DNA of 9,176 nucleotides from an uncultured Pseudobutyrivibrio sp. (GCA_900546435.1 URCQ01000042.1:1-9176), one strand, 5' to 3'; counted from the first letter of the stretch, positions 1-6,660 are shown. The notes: generated by a model not told the origin, from the sequence alone. Made by a program: numbers and translations.

Positions 1-19
1 TATGTTACAGCGAATAGAG

Positions 20-24
20 AGGAG
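20..24 (+). promoter_or_regulatory. Ribosome binding site of the integrase gene
   Basis: An AGGAG within a purine-rich GAGAGGAG run lies 8 bases before the ATG at 33. This decides the start, because an ATG at 25 would put the site too close and in another frame. A stop codon at 15-17 in the third frame could be the end of an upstream gene cut off by the window edge, but too little is visible to say which. Confidence 0.75.
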
Positions 25-32
25 ATGATGTT

Positions 33-1124
33 ATGGCTGTATATAAAGACGGTGATAAGTGGCGTGTCATTTACCGCTATACCAATTATAAGGGCGAGCG
101 TAAGCAGACACAGAAACGAGGATTTGCAACCAAGCGTGAAGCGGTTGCATGGGAGCATGAGGTTATGTTAAAGAGTGAATCCAAGCTGGACATGACCTTT
201 GCCAGCTTCTTTGAAATTTATGAGGAAGATAAGAAAAAGAGGGTAAAGGAAAACACATGGGAGTCCAAGAGCCATGTTATCCGTACCAAAATACTTCCCT
301 ATTTCGGGGAGCGTAAGATTGCGGAGATTGAGCCGAAGGATGTGATTGCGTGGCAGAATGAACTTCTTGCCTACAAGGGCGAAAATGGGGAAGTGTATTC
401 TCCGACTTACCTTAAAACCATTCATGCACAGTTAAGTGCCATTTTCAATCATGCGATAAGGTATTACCATCTGCCGAGCAATCCGGCACAGAAAGCAGGC
501 TCTATGGGAAGTGAGGAACACAAGGAAATGCTGTTTTGGACGAAAGAGGAATATCTGAAATTTGCGGATGTGATGATGGATAAGCCACTTTCCTATTATG
601 CCTTTGAAATGCTTTACTGGTGCGGTATCCGTATGGGGGAACTTCTTGCCCTGACACCGAAGGATTTTGATTTTGAGAAGCAGACACTTACCATTAACAA
701 ATCCTATCAGAGATTAAATGGCAGGGATGTGATTACCACACCGAAAACCAAGAAAAGCAACCGTGTTATCAAGATGCCGAAGTTTTTATGTGAGGAAATG
801 CAGGAGTATATCGGTATGCTGTATGAGGTTAATGAGAATGACAGGCTGTTCCCGATTACCAAGCATTATCTGCACCATGAGATGGACAGAGGGGCGAAGC
901 TTGCCGGAGTGAAGCGTATCCGTATTCACGATTTAAGGCACAGTGCGATTTCTCTCTTGATTGAGATGTGATTTTCCGCTCTTGCGATTGCGGAAAGGGT
1001 AGGGCATGAAAGTATTGATATTACTTACCGGTATGCACATTTATTCCCTACCAAGCAGACGGAAATGGCAAATAAACTGGATGTGGAAAGAATGGAAGGA
1101 GACGAAGCATGGACAAGAACTTAG
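33..1124 (+). pseudogene. Tyrosine recombinase/integrase with an internal TGA stop
   Basis: A phage/transposon-type integrase that would excise and insert the element. Residues 1-45 resemble an AP2-like arm-binding domain, about 52-150 a SAM-like core-binding domain, and 165 onward the catalytic domain. Visible catalytic residues are Arg200 (CGIRMGELLAL), a lysine in the TPKTKKSNR hairpin (probably Lys240), and His299/Arg302 in HDLRH. Codon 313 is TGA at 969-971, where the family normally has Gly (GGA), so one base change explains it. The frame stays open for 50 more codons to TAG at 1122-1124, encoding the missing RVGHES and TYRYAH motifs (His325 and nucleophile Tyr334). The 312-aa product therefore lacks the tyrosine and should be catalytically dead. 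The last 16 bases overlap the next gene, as in the intact arrangement. A sequencing error at 969 would restore a normal 363-aa enzyme. Confidence 0.93.
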
Positions 1125-1432
1125 ATTATAAGGGAAGATGGAGAAACAAGACCGTAGCATTTCGGGTATCTGAGGAAGAAGCAAAGCTCATTGATACGCA
1201 AGTAGCATTATCGGGATTAACCAAGCAGGACTATATTATCAGACGGTTGCAGTGCCGGGATGTGGTGGTACAGGGCAATCCCAGAGTGTATAAGGCATTA
1301 CGCAATCAGATGGCAGATATTTGTGAGGAGTTGAAGCGTTTGGAGGGTTGCAGTGAAGCAAATGACGAATTGCTTTACACCATCCAAATGATAGCAAAGA
1401 TTATGAACGGACTGAAAGGAGAAATTGAATGA
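1109..1432 (+). CDS. Small ribbon-helix-helix mobilization (MobC-like) protein
   Basis: A 107-aa protein expected to bind DNA as a ribbon-helix-helix dimer and to help the relaxase at the transfer origin. Residues 12-47 show the pattern: a basic stretch (RWRNKTVAFRVS) forming the beta strand, then the helix-turn-helix EEEAKLIDTQVALSGLTK followed by DYIIRRL. Residues 60-107 look helical and may form a coiled coil. The start has AAGGAG at 1096-1101, 7 bases upstream. The gene begins inside the 3' end of the integrase and its stop overlaps the next gene's ATG (ATGA), so the three genes look translationally coupled. The mobilization role is inferred from the fold and from the relaxase in the same gene run. 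A purely transcriptional regulator is the alternative. Confidence 0.75.
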   Translation: MDKNLDYKGRWRNKTVAFRVSEEEAKLIDTQVALSGLTKQDYIIRRLQCRDVVVQGNPRVYKALRNQMADICEELKRLEGCSEANDELLYTIQMIAKIMNGLKGEIE

Positions 1433-2577
1433 CAGGAAAAGAAAAAGCGACTGCTCCGGTTTCATCTGTTGGCGCAGATGGGAAGCAGTCACTATGTAAC
1501 AAATCCAATAGAAGTATAGCAGATTTGCCCCAAAAGGGCAATCTGCAAGCCACCGAAAGTTGTCCGATGGAGTCAGAAAAAATGCAGAATAAGGACGAAT
1601 TACAGACCGTATCCATGACGGAGCTTTATGATACGGTTTATCCGCCTAAAATCCCGATTGTGGACGGTCTGATATATGCAGGTACTTATCTCTTTGTAGG
1701 CGCACCAAAAGTAGGCAAATCCTTCTTTATGGCACAGCTTGGCTACCATGTAAGCATGGGGCTTGATTTATGGGATTATCCGGTGCGAAAGGGTACGGTT
1801 TTATATCTTGCCCTTGAGGATGATTATGCGAGGTTGCAGAAGCGTTTGTCGAGGATGTTCGGTATGGAGAGTAGTGAAAATTTCTACTTCGCCACACAGT
1901 CCAAAAACTTAAATGAGGGCTTGGAAGAACAGCTAAAGCAGTTTGTAAAGGAGCATACGGACGCAAGGCTGATTATCATTGATACCTTGCAGAAGGTAAG
2001 GGAAGTCGGTGGAGATAAATTTAGCTATGCAAGTGATTATGAGATTGTAACTAAGCTGAAAGCCTTTAGTGATGAATATGGTATCTGTCTGTTGGTAGTA
2101 CACCATACAAGAAAGATGGAGTCCTCTGACAGCTTCGACATGATTTCCGGTACAAACGGATTGTTAGGAGCTGCGGACGGAGCGTTTGTTATGCAGAAGG
2201 AAAAGAGAACGGATAACAAGGCTGTTTTAGAGGTGGCAGGGCGTGACCAGCAAGACCAACGGTTACTCCTTGATTTTGACAGGGAGCAATGTGTGTGGAA
2301 GCTGACAAAGGCAGAAACGGAGCTTTGGAAAGAGCCTGCTGATCCAGTACTGGAAGCCATTGCAAAAGTGGTATCAGAGGAAAAGCCATTGTGGAACGGA
2401 ACAGCTTCGGAACTGTTACAGCTTTTGCCGGATTTGGATATGCAACCGAATGTACTTACAAGGAAGTTGAATATTGGAGCGGAACAGTTGTTTGTGAACT
2501 ATGGTGTCTTTTATGAGAGCAACAGAAAATGCACCGGACGAATCATAAAATTGGAATTATTGCAATCGCAGGTGTGA
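1429..2577 (+). CDS. RepA-like AAA ATPase (AAA_25, RecA fold)
   Basis: A 382-aa cytoplasmic ATPase of the plasmid RepA / AAA_25 group, expected to unwind or load onto element DNA during replication or transfer. The Walker A motif is GAPKVGKS (residues 91-98), the acidic LALEDD lies at 127-132, Walker B is LIIIDT (Asp185), and a sensor-like VVHHTRK follows at 223-229. The C-terminal part (about 305-382) resembles a winged-helix tail. AAGGAG lies 7 bases before the ATG, and the ATG overlaps the previous stop codon as ATGA. The first 50 residues are low-complexity and unlike the rest, and their DNA contains a strong hairpin (1519-1546). Internal Met47 and Met52 lack ribosome binding sites, so the upstream start is preferred. 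Whether it is a true replicative helicase or an accessory ATPase cannot be told from the sequence. Confidence 0.87.
   Translation: MTGKEKATAPVSSVGADGKQSLCNKSNRSIADLPQKGNLQATESCPMESEKMQNKDELQTVSMTELYDTVYPPKIPIVDGLIYAGTYLFVGAPKVGKSFFMAQLGYHVSMGLDLWDYPVRKGTVLYLALEDDYARLQKRLSRMFGMESSENFYFATQSKNLNEGLEEQLKQFVKEHTDARLIIIDTLQKVREVGGDKFSYASDYEIVTKLKAFSDEYGICLLVVHHTRKMESSDSFDMISGTNGLLGAADGAFVMQKEKRTDNKAVLEVAGRDQQDQRLLLDFDREQCVWKLTKAETELWKEPADPVLEAIAKVVSEEKPLWNGTASELLQLLPDLDMQPNVLTRKLNIGAEQLFVNYGVFYESNRKCTGRIIKLELLQSQV
1519..1546 (+). repeat. Inverted repeat inside the 5' end of the ATPase gene
   Basis: GCAGATTTGCCC (1519-1530) and GGGCAATCTGC (1536-1546) pair along the whole arm except for one bulged T, around a CAAAA loop. 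It lies 90 bases into the reading frame, in the low-complexity N-terminal segment. There is no T-run after it, so it is not a standard terminator. Confidence 0.7.
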
Positions 2578-2656
2578 CGATATGTGACGGTTATGACGGT
2601 ATTTTATATAACAGTGTCGATGTGAAAAATATCGTCATTATCGTCATAACCGTCAC
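2573..2656. repeat. Palindromic TGACG/CGTCA repeat cluster (possible iterons or operator)
   Basis: Three TGACG copies (2575, 2585, 2594) face three CGTCA copies (2633, 2642, 2651), each set spaced 9-10 bp. The core is a perfect 15-bp inverted repeat, 2584-2598 against 2642-2656, separated by an AT-rich 43-bp centre that contains TTTTATATAA. The cluster starts at the stop codon of the ATPase gene and ends 25 bp before the next start. This layout suits a binding site for a dimeric DNA-binding protein, an origin with iterons, or a large mRNA hairpin. The function is inferred. Confidence 0.7.
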
Positions 2657-2681
2657 GGATGATGATGGAAAGGATGGATTG

Positions 2682-2921
2682 ATGGGATTGAAAAATGTGC
2701 AGATTTCAGAGGAATTATTTATTGTACTCCTTAAATATCACTTGGTGGAAATAGATGATGTTTTACCGGAGATAAAGAAAGGTTTGGAAGAAAAATTGGA
2801 AGCTATGGTAAGGCGAGATTTATACACAAAATATAAGACTGCTCCAACTGAGGAAGAAAGAGAAAAGGCACGACAGGAGTATCTGGAAAAGGTGGGAATG
2901 CACCGGAGCTTTCGATGGTAA
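2682..2921 (+). CDS. Conserved small helical element protein (mis-named complexin-2 in some annotations)
   Basis: A 79-aa acidic/basic helical protein with no signal peptide or membrane segment. I recognise the style (ISEELFIVLLKYHL near the start, YTKYKTAPTEEEREKARQEY near the end, then SFRW) as a small protein that travels between the ATPase and relaxase genes of Clostridia elements. Databases sometimes call it complexin-2, which has no functional meaning here. The start at 2682 is chosen because AAGGATGG sits just upstream. The frame stays open back to 2529, but that extension would translate the palindromic repeat cluster and overlap the ATPase gene. Function is unknown; position suggests a role in replication or mobilization control. 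Confidence 0.8.
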   Translation: MGLKNVQISEELFIVLLKYHLVEIDDVLPEIKKGLEEKLEAMVRRDLYTKYKTAPTEEEREKARQEYLEKVGMHRSFRW

Positions 2922-2946
2922 ATTTTTTTCTTCAGCGTGTGGGACG

Positions 2947-2963
2947 GGAGCGTGCCACGCTCC
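2947..2963 (+). repeat. Perfect inverted repeat GGAGCGTG/CACGCTCC
   Basis: Eight-base arms (2947-2954 and 2956-2963) around one base, so in practice a six-pair stem with a five-base loop. It lies 25 bp after the stop codon of the small gene and has no T-run, so termination is uncertain. A T-run (2923-2929) precedes it on this strand. Confidence 0.65.
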
Positions 2964-3045
2964 TGTATATGTTAGTTAAGGAGAAAGTCGGATTAGGGTG
3001 TAATGACAAAATCGGACTACACTCACAAGCCCTCGGCGTATGAGA

Positions 3046-3096
3046 GCGAAATACACCCATCGCACAAAACTTCGTTTTGTACTCTGTGTATTTCGC
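3046..3096 (+). repeat. Nested inverted repeats (outer 11 bp, inner 7 bp)
   Basis: The outer arms GCGAAATACAC (3046-3056) and GTGTATTTCGC (3086-3096) are perfect. Inside them ACAAAAC (3064-3070) and GTTTTGT (3074-3080) form a second perfect stem with a TTC loop. A further CCCT/AGGG stem (3096-3106) abuts the right side. Nested stems of this kind fit a relaxase or accessory-protein recognition site. Confidence 0.75.
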
Positions 3097-3110
3097 CCTT
3101 GCAGGGGGCA

Positions 3111-3130
3111 AATTTACGCAGGCGTAAATT
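3111..3130 (+). repeat. Perfect palindrome AATTTACGC-AG-GCGTAAATT
   Basis: Nine-base perfect arms around a two-base centre; the innermost pair must open to make a loop. It is directly followed, with no gap, by the next stem at 3131. Confidence 0.8.
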
Positions 3131-3150
3131 ATAAATGCTATCGCATTTAT
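3131..3150 (+). repeat. Perfect inverted repeat ATAAATGC/GCATTTAT
   Basis: Eight-base arms around TATC. The loop-side bases GCTATCG (3137-3143) are also the exact complement of CGATAGC at 3205-3211, allowing a competing long-range pairing or a pseudoknot with the last stem of the array. Confidence 0.8.
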
Positions 3151-3155
3151 GCCTA

Positions 3156-3169
3156 TGCCGGATACGGCA
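3156..3169 (+). repeat. Stem-loop TGCCG-GATA-CGGCA
   Basis: Five GC-rich base pairs closing a GATA tetraloop, six bases after the preceding stem. Confidence 0.65.
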
Positions 3170-3183
3170 GATGGTTCGTAAAC

Positions 3184-3199
3184 GGATGCCTAAGCATCC
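3184..3199 (+). repeat. Stem-loop GGATGC-CTAA-GCATCC
   Basis: Six perfect pairs around a CTAA loop. It contains ATGCCTA, which also occurs at 3149-3155 and at the relaxase start codon (3246-3252). Confidence 0.7.
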
Positions 3200-3205
3200 A
3201 CTCAC

Positions 3206-3224
3206 GATAGCAAAAACCGCTATC
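3206..3224 (+). repeat. Stem-loop GATAGC/GCTATC ahead of the relaxase RBS
   Basis: Six pairs around an AAAAACC loop, followed by A and five Ts. It resembles a weak terminator or attenuator 12 bases before the Shine-Dalgarno sequence of the relaxase gene. Its left arm can instead pair with 3137-3143. Confidence 0.55.
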
Positions 3225-3245
3225 ATTTTTCAAAGAAAGGGGGCT

Positions 3246-4763
3246 ATGCCTATTGTAAGAAATTCATTTATACAGATGTCAAAACTGCCTAATGTGAAAG
3301 GCAGAATCAGCTATATAGCGAGCAAAGCAAGACAGGAAAATTTGTATGCAGTTTATGAAACAATTGACCGCAAATTTTGGACGGAGCTAGCGAGATGTAA
3401 TCAAGAGGAATTTAAGAAAAGCGGAACAGAAGGAACTTGCATTGAAGCGAGGGAACTGATTATAGCCTTGCCGGAAAGTTTCGTAGATTATGAGCCGGAC
3501 AGGTTGCTGAAACTTTTTACGGAGCATTTCAGACAGAATTATGGAGTGGAATGTATTTCAGCTCTGCACCATAATAAACGCAAGACCAATTATCATATCC
3601 ATCTTATCTTTTCAGAGCGAAAACTGCTTGATGAGCCTGTGGAGAAGATTGCAACAAGAAATATGTTTTATGACGAAAACGGAAAGCATGTACGCACCAA
3701 AAAAGAGATACTGGATGAAGCTGGACAGCTTCGGAACGGCTGTAAAATTATCCCTAAGGGCGAGGTATATGAGCGGAACATTTTTACCATAAAGGACAGC
3801 CGATTTAAGAGCGATGGTTTTCTTGATGAAGTGAAACGCTCCTACACTGACCTTATCAATATTTATGTCAAAGATGACAAGCAAAAGCTCAAGGTTTTTG
3901 ACAGAAACGGTGTGTATCTGGCTACCAAAAAGATTGGCAAGAACAATCCAAAAGCGGAGCAGATAAAAGCCGATAATCAGTATCGTGCCATGTGGAATCA
4001 GACGGTGGATAGGGCGTTGATTAGTGGTGTGCCGGAGGGGCAGATTTTGGAAGTGAAGCAGAGCGAAATTGGACAGAAGGTAAAGGCTTCCATTCAGAAG
4101 TCGGGGAGAAATCCGGCACTGCTAAAAAGCATTATTATGACCGCTATTTATGCGTTGGAGCTTCTCATTGGCAAGGTATTCAAGTTGGCTTCACAAAAGA
4201 CAGATAAGGGCATGGAAGCGGTTGCAAAGGCAGAAGCGGAACAGACACCTGTTAAGAAGGTAAATCCGTTTGTAAAAGCCAAGAAGGAGCATGTACCGGA
4301 AATGCCGAAGAAGTCAGCACTTGCTTCCAAGTATCCAAGACTTGCGGATATTTATAATAAACTGGAGAAGCAGAATGCTGCTATTTATGATAGAGAGCAA
4401 CAGCTTGCCAGCGTGGAGAAGGAGTTTGCCGGGGCAAAGGGTATCTTCAAGGCAAAACAGCGTAAGGAGTTGCAGGAGCAGGCAGAACAGATAAAGACAC
4501 AGATAGGCAATATGAAGCAGTATTTATCAAGTATTGTGCAGGGTTATGGCTATAAGAATGTGAAGGAGTTTCTTGCAGAATATAAGGCTTCTAAGGTGGA
4601 GTATACCGATTATCAGTCGGCAGTCGCAAAGTGGGAACAGCAGACCGGAAATAAGGCGGAATCGGACAGCATGAAGGCAAGATTACAGAGGAAGCAACAG
4701 GAAGTAAAGGAACTGAATAGGCACAATATGCCTCAGAAAAAGTACAGTAGAGATGCTAGGTAA
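3246..4763 (+). CDS. MobP-family relaxase (MobA/MobL-like, probably MobP3)
   Basis: A 505-aa relaxase that would nick the element at its transfer origin, stay covalently attached through a tyrosine, and lead the strand out through a helper's secretion channel. The N-terminal motif MSKLPNVKGRISYI is typical of Clostridia MobP enzymes; candidate tyrosines are Tyr23, Tyr34 and Tyr37. The metal-binding histidines appear in ALHHNKRKTNYHIHLIF (His108/109, His117, His119). Residues about 350-450 are Lys/Glu/Gln-rich and likely coiled coil; the C-terminus is basic. The ATG at 3246 is preferred because AAAGGGGG precedes it, although the spacing is only two bases, and because MPIVRNSF matches family starts. 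The frame is open back to 3135 but that would translate the stem-loop array. The gene is followed by a clear terminator. Confidence 0.92.
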   Translation: MPIVRNSFIQMSKLPNVKGRISYIASKARQENLYAVYETIDRKFWTELARCNQEEFKKSGTEGTCIEARELIIALPESFVDYEPDRLLKLFTEHFRQNYGVECISALHHNKRKTNYHIHLIFSERKLLDEPVEKIATRNMFYDENGKHVRTKKEILDEAGQLRNGCKIIPKGEVYERNIFTIKDSRFKSDGFLDEVKRSYTDLINIYVKDDKQKLKVFDRNGVYLATKKIGKNNPKAEQIKADNQYRAMWNQTVDRALISGVPEGQILEVKQSEIGQKVKASIQKSGRNPALLKSIIMTAIYALELLIGKVFKLASQKTDKGMEAVAKAEAEQTPVKKVNPFVKAKKEHVPEMPKKSALASKYPRLADIYNKLEKQNAAIYDREQQLASVEKEFAGAKGIFKAKQRKELQEQAEQIKTQIGNMKQYLSSIVQGYGYKNVKEFLAEYKASKVEYTDYQSAVAKWEQQTGNKAESDSMKARLQRKQQEVKELNRHNMPQKKYSRDAR

Positions 4764-4773
4764 TGTAGGAAGT

Positions 4774-4798
4774 GGAGCAGGAAACTGCTCCCTTTTGT
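4774..4798 (+). terminator. Intrinsic terminator after the relaxase gene
   Basis: GGAGCAG and CTGCTCC pair perfectly around a GAAA tetraloop, followed by CTTTTGT. It lies 10 bases after the relaxase stop and separates the mobilization genes from the PadR operon. Confidence 0.92.
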
Positions 4799-4861
4799 AA
4801 TACAATAGGACTTTGATTCAGTAAGTAATTTGATGAAGCTAAAGAGAAACAAAGATTTATA

Positions 4862-4890
4862 TTGACATATATAGATGGACGATATATACT
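4862..4890 (+). promoter_or_regulatory. Promoter of the padR operon
   Basis: TTGACA (4862-4867) and TATACT (4885-4890) are separated by exactly 17 bases, a near-consensus vegetative promoter. The spacer and downstream region carry repeated ATATATA blocks, so the promoter is probably repressed by the PadR protein it drives. Confidence 0.88.
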
Positions 4891-4919
4891 GTAGACAACC
4901 GATATATAGATTATCTACA
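4867..4919. promoter_or_regulatory. Putative PadR operator
   Basis: TGTAGA (4890-4895) and TCTACA (4914-4919) form a perfect dyad just after the -10 box. ATATATAGAT occurs at 4867-4876 and 4902-4911, and CGATATATA at 4880-4888 and 4900-4908, the latter 20 bp (two helical turns) apart. PadR repressors commonly bind dyads overlapping their own promoters. Which of these elements is the true half-site is not decided. Confidence 0.6.
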
Positions 4920-4934
4920 TAAGGAGGATTAGAT

Positions 4935-5264
4935 ATGGCTGTTGATAAGGCATTAATTTCTGGAAGTATGACAATGCTTCTACTCAGATTACTTGCGGAA
5001 AAAGATATGTATGGTTACGAGATGATTGATACTCTGCGTAAAAAATCCTGTAATGTGTTTGAATTGAAAGCAGGAACATTGTATCCTTTATTGCATGGTT
5101 TAGAAGGAAAAGGATTGCTTAAGGTATATGAGCAGGAATATGTTGGTAAGACGAGGAAGTATTATAGCATCACGAAAGAGGGAAGAGCATTGCTGGAAAC
5201 AAAGAAAGCAGAATGGAACGAATATCAATCTGCTGTAGCCAATGTTCTTGCAATGGGGGTGTAG
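4935..5264 (+). CDS. PadR-family winged-helix repressor
   Basis: A 109-aa transcription regulator. The PadR signature is clear: MTMLLLRLLAEKDMYGYEMIDTL at residues 12-34, then LKAGTLYPLLHGLEGKGLL with the recognition helix (about 45-63), and the wing GKTRKYYSITKEGRALL (about 73-89). It is the short form, with a single C-terminal dimer helix. AAGGAGG (4921-4927) lies 7 bases before the ATG. The stop is two bases before the next gene's start, so the two are one operon. In this type of operon the repressor senses a signal relayed by the adjacent HAAS-domain membrane protein, or a drug or metabolite, and derepresses both genes. The ligand cannot be read from the sequence. Confidence 0.93.
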   Translation: MAVDKALISGSMTMLLLRLLAEKDMYGYEMIDTLRKKSCNVFELKAGTLYPLLHGLEGKGLLKVYEQEYVGKTRKYYSITKEGRALLETKKAEWNEYQSAVANVLAMGV

Positions 5265-5266
5265 AT

Positions 5267-6640
5267 ATGGAAAAATATTTGGAAAAACTGTTATTGCAAA
5301 TTCGTTGTAAAAAAGCAAGACCATATATTGCCGAGGAGATAAAGGGACATATTGAAAGTCAGATAGAAGACAATATTGCTGATGGAATGTCATATGAAGA
5401 AGCAGAAAAAAATGCTGTTGCAGATATGGGTGATCCGATTGCGGTTGGTATTTCATTGGATAAAATTCATAAGCCCCAGATTGCTTGGAAATTACTTGTT
5501 ATTGTAGGAATATTGAGCCTGCTAGGAATTTTGCTACAGCAGTCTATTTTTTATCAAAGTGGATATAGTAATTTAGAACCGTTTATGCAGGAGATGTATC
5601 AACTTGAGACGGAAAGTTTTGTTTATTCTGTTTTTATTGGTTTTGTCTTAATGTGTGGGATTTATTTTATTGATTATACTGTAATTGCAAAATACTCCAA
5701 GATAATAGGTTTATTCATAATTACTATGGGGATTTTGCTTTTGGCTGGTTTCTTTGGTGGTGATATTAATGGAGTGCGGTATAGTATTGGATTTGGAATG
5801 TTCAGAATCTCTGCTCCTTCACTGATGATGTTTTATGTTCCAATCTATGGAGCAATTTTATATAAATATAGAGATGGTGGTTTTCCTGCATTGTTAAAGT
5901 CGATTGTTTGGCTGATTATTCCTGTTTTTATTACTTTTCGAATGCCGAATCTTATTGTTGCGATAATTATGATAATTAGTATGTTGATTCAGCTTACGGT
6001 GGCTATTCTAAAGGGGTGGTTCAAAATATCGGTAAAAAAGACAATTGTTAGTCTGTGGGCAGTTTTCATGTTTTTGCCTATTATGTTGTTGTTTGTGATG
6101 TACACATTTCATTTGTTGGCAGAGTATCAGGAAGCAAGGATTCGCTCCTTTTTTTCTGCTTCAGGAGAAGGATTTTATCTTACTTCAATGCTCAGAACAT
6201 TTAGCAAAGACATTTTGTTTGTAGGTAATAGAGGAAATGATGTGATTGGCAGTTTGCCAGAGTTTAATAGTGATTACATTTTTTCTTATATTCTCAATAG
6301 CTATGGAAGTATTGCTGGAATCGTTGTTGTTGCTGTCTTGGCAGCACTTGTAATGTTTATTTTTGGAGCTTCTATTAAACAAAAAAATGAACTTGGCATG
6401 GTTATGGGATTTGGTTGTGGAATGATAATCTTATTAAATATTTTATTAAACTTGTTAGGTGCTTTGGGTATAATTCCACCAGCATCCTCCTTCTTGCCAT
6501 TTTTATCCATTGGTAGAAGTAACATTTTATTGTGCTATGCATTGGTAGGAATCATTATGAGTATTTACAGGTATAAGGACGTGTATCCTAAAAAAATCAG
6601 AGCATCACAGGTTTCATTTCAAAAAACAATAAACATATAA
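5267..6640 (+). CDS. HAAS domain fused to SEDS (FtsW/RodA/SpoVE-like) membrane protein
   Basis: A 457-aa inner-membrane protein. Residues 1-68 are a soluble helical HAAS-like (permease-prefix) domain: AEEIKGHIESQIEDNI, a GMSYEEAEKNAV helix and the MGDP turn. About ten membrane segments follow. SEDS landmarks occur in order: NGVRYSIGFG (168-177), MPNLIVA where the family often has PDLG, AEYQEARIRSFF (285-296), GEGFYLTSMLR, LPEFNSDYIF (330-339) and the ending GIIPPASSFLPFLSIGRSNILL. Asp336 aligns with the Asp essential for peptidoglycan glycosyltransferase activity in RodA/FtsW, so catalysis on lipid II is plausible. The start at 5267 has GGGGGTG upstream; the frame is open to 5213 but that overlaps padR. 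It is probably a regulated, stress- or envelope-related cell-wall polymerase rather than the housekeeping one. Confidence 0.85.
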   Translation: MEKYLEKLLLQIRCKKARPYIAEEIKGHIESQIEDNIADGMSYEEAEKNAVADMGDPIAVGISLDKIHKPQIAWKLLVIVGILSLLGILLQQSIFYQSGYSNLEPFMQEMYQLETESFVYSVFIGFVLMCGIYFIDYTVIAKYSKIIGLFIITMGILLLAGFFGGDINGVRYSIGFGMFRISAPSLMMFYVPIYGAILYKYRDGGFPALLKSIVWLIIPVFITFRMPNLIVAIIMIISMLIQLTVAILKGWFKISVKKTIVSLWAVFMFLPIMLLFVMYTFHLLAEYQEARIRSFFSASGEGFYLTSMLRTFSKDILFVGNRGNDVIGSLPEFNSDYIFSYILNSYGSIAGIVVVAVLAALVMFIFGASIKQKNELGMVMGFGCGMIILLNILLNLLGALGIIPPASSFLPFLSIGRSNILLCYALVGIIMSIYRYKDVYPKKIRASQVSFQKTINI

Positions 6641-6660
6641 CGTAAAGATGGATTAGCGGC

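Larger units (their letters stand above)
2922..3245 (+). other. Putative oriT / structured leader upstream of the relaxase gene
   Basis: This 324-bp gap holds no convincing gene but at least eight consecutive inverted repeats between 2947 and 3224 (listed separately), plus a short repeat TCGGA at 2988-2992 and 3012-3016 within the similar contexts AAGTCGGATTAG and AAATCGGACTAC. A weak dyad GTGTA/TACAC (2998-3002, 3018-3022) lies in the same part. Location directly in front of the relaxase gene is the usual place for a transfer origin, with nic near inverted repeats recognised by relaxase and accessory protein. I cannot assign the nic site. A folded mRNA leader controlling the relaxase is an alternative or additional role. 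Confidence 0.55.

Noticed and set aside
969..971. TGA as selenocysteine or recoded codon
   Set aside because: The family has Gly here, not Cys, and no selenocysteine-type hairpin is visible directly downstream. The other genes in the window show no in-frame TGA.
2529..2681. N-terminal extension of the 79-aa small protein
   Set aside because: The extension would overlap the ATPase gene and translate the TGACG/CGTCA cluster; a good RBS precedes the ATG at 2682.
3040..3210. A 56-codon open frame (MRAKYTHRTKL...) across the stem-loop array
   Set aside because: It has no ribosome binding site, its composition is explained by the palindromes, and its codons would be constrained by the stems. It is likely a chance frame.
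3023..3226. 67-aa open frame on the - strand opposite the relaxase leader
   Set aside because: It lies wholly in the palindromic array, has no RBS or recognisable protein features, and is mirrored by equally open frames on the other strand.
3135..3245. N-terminal extension of the relaxase
   Set aside because: It would translate the hairpins, and MPIVRNSF at 3246 matches family starts and has its own RBS.
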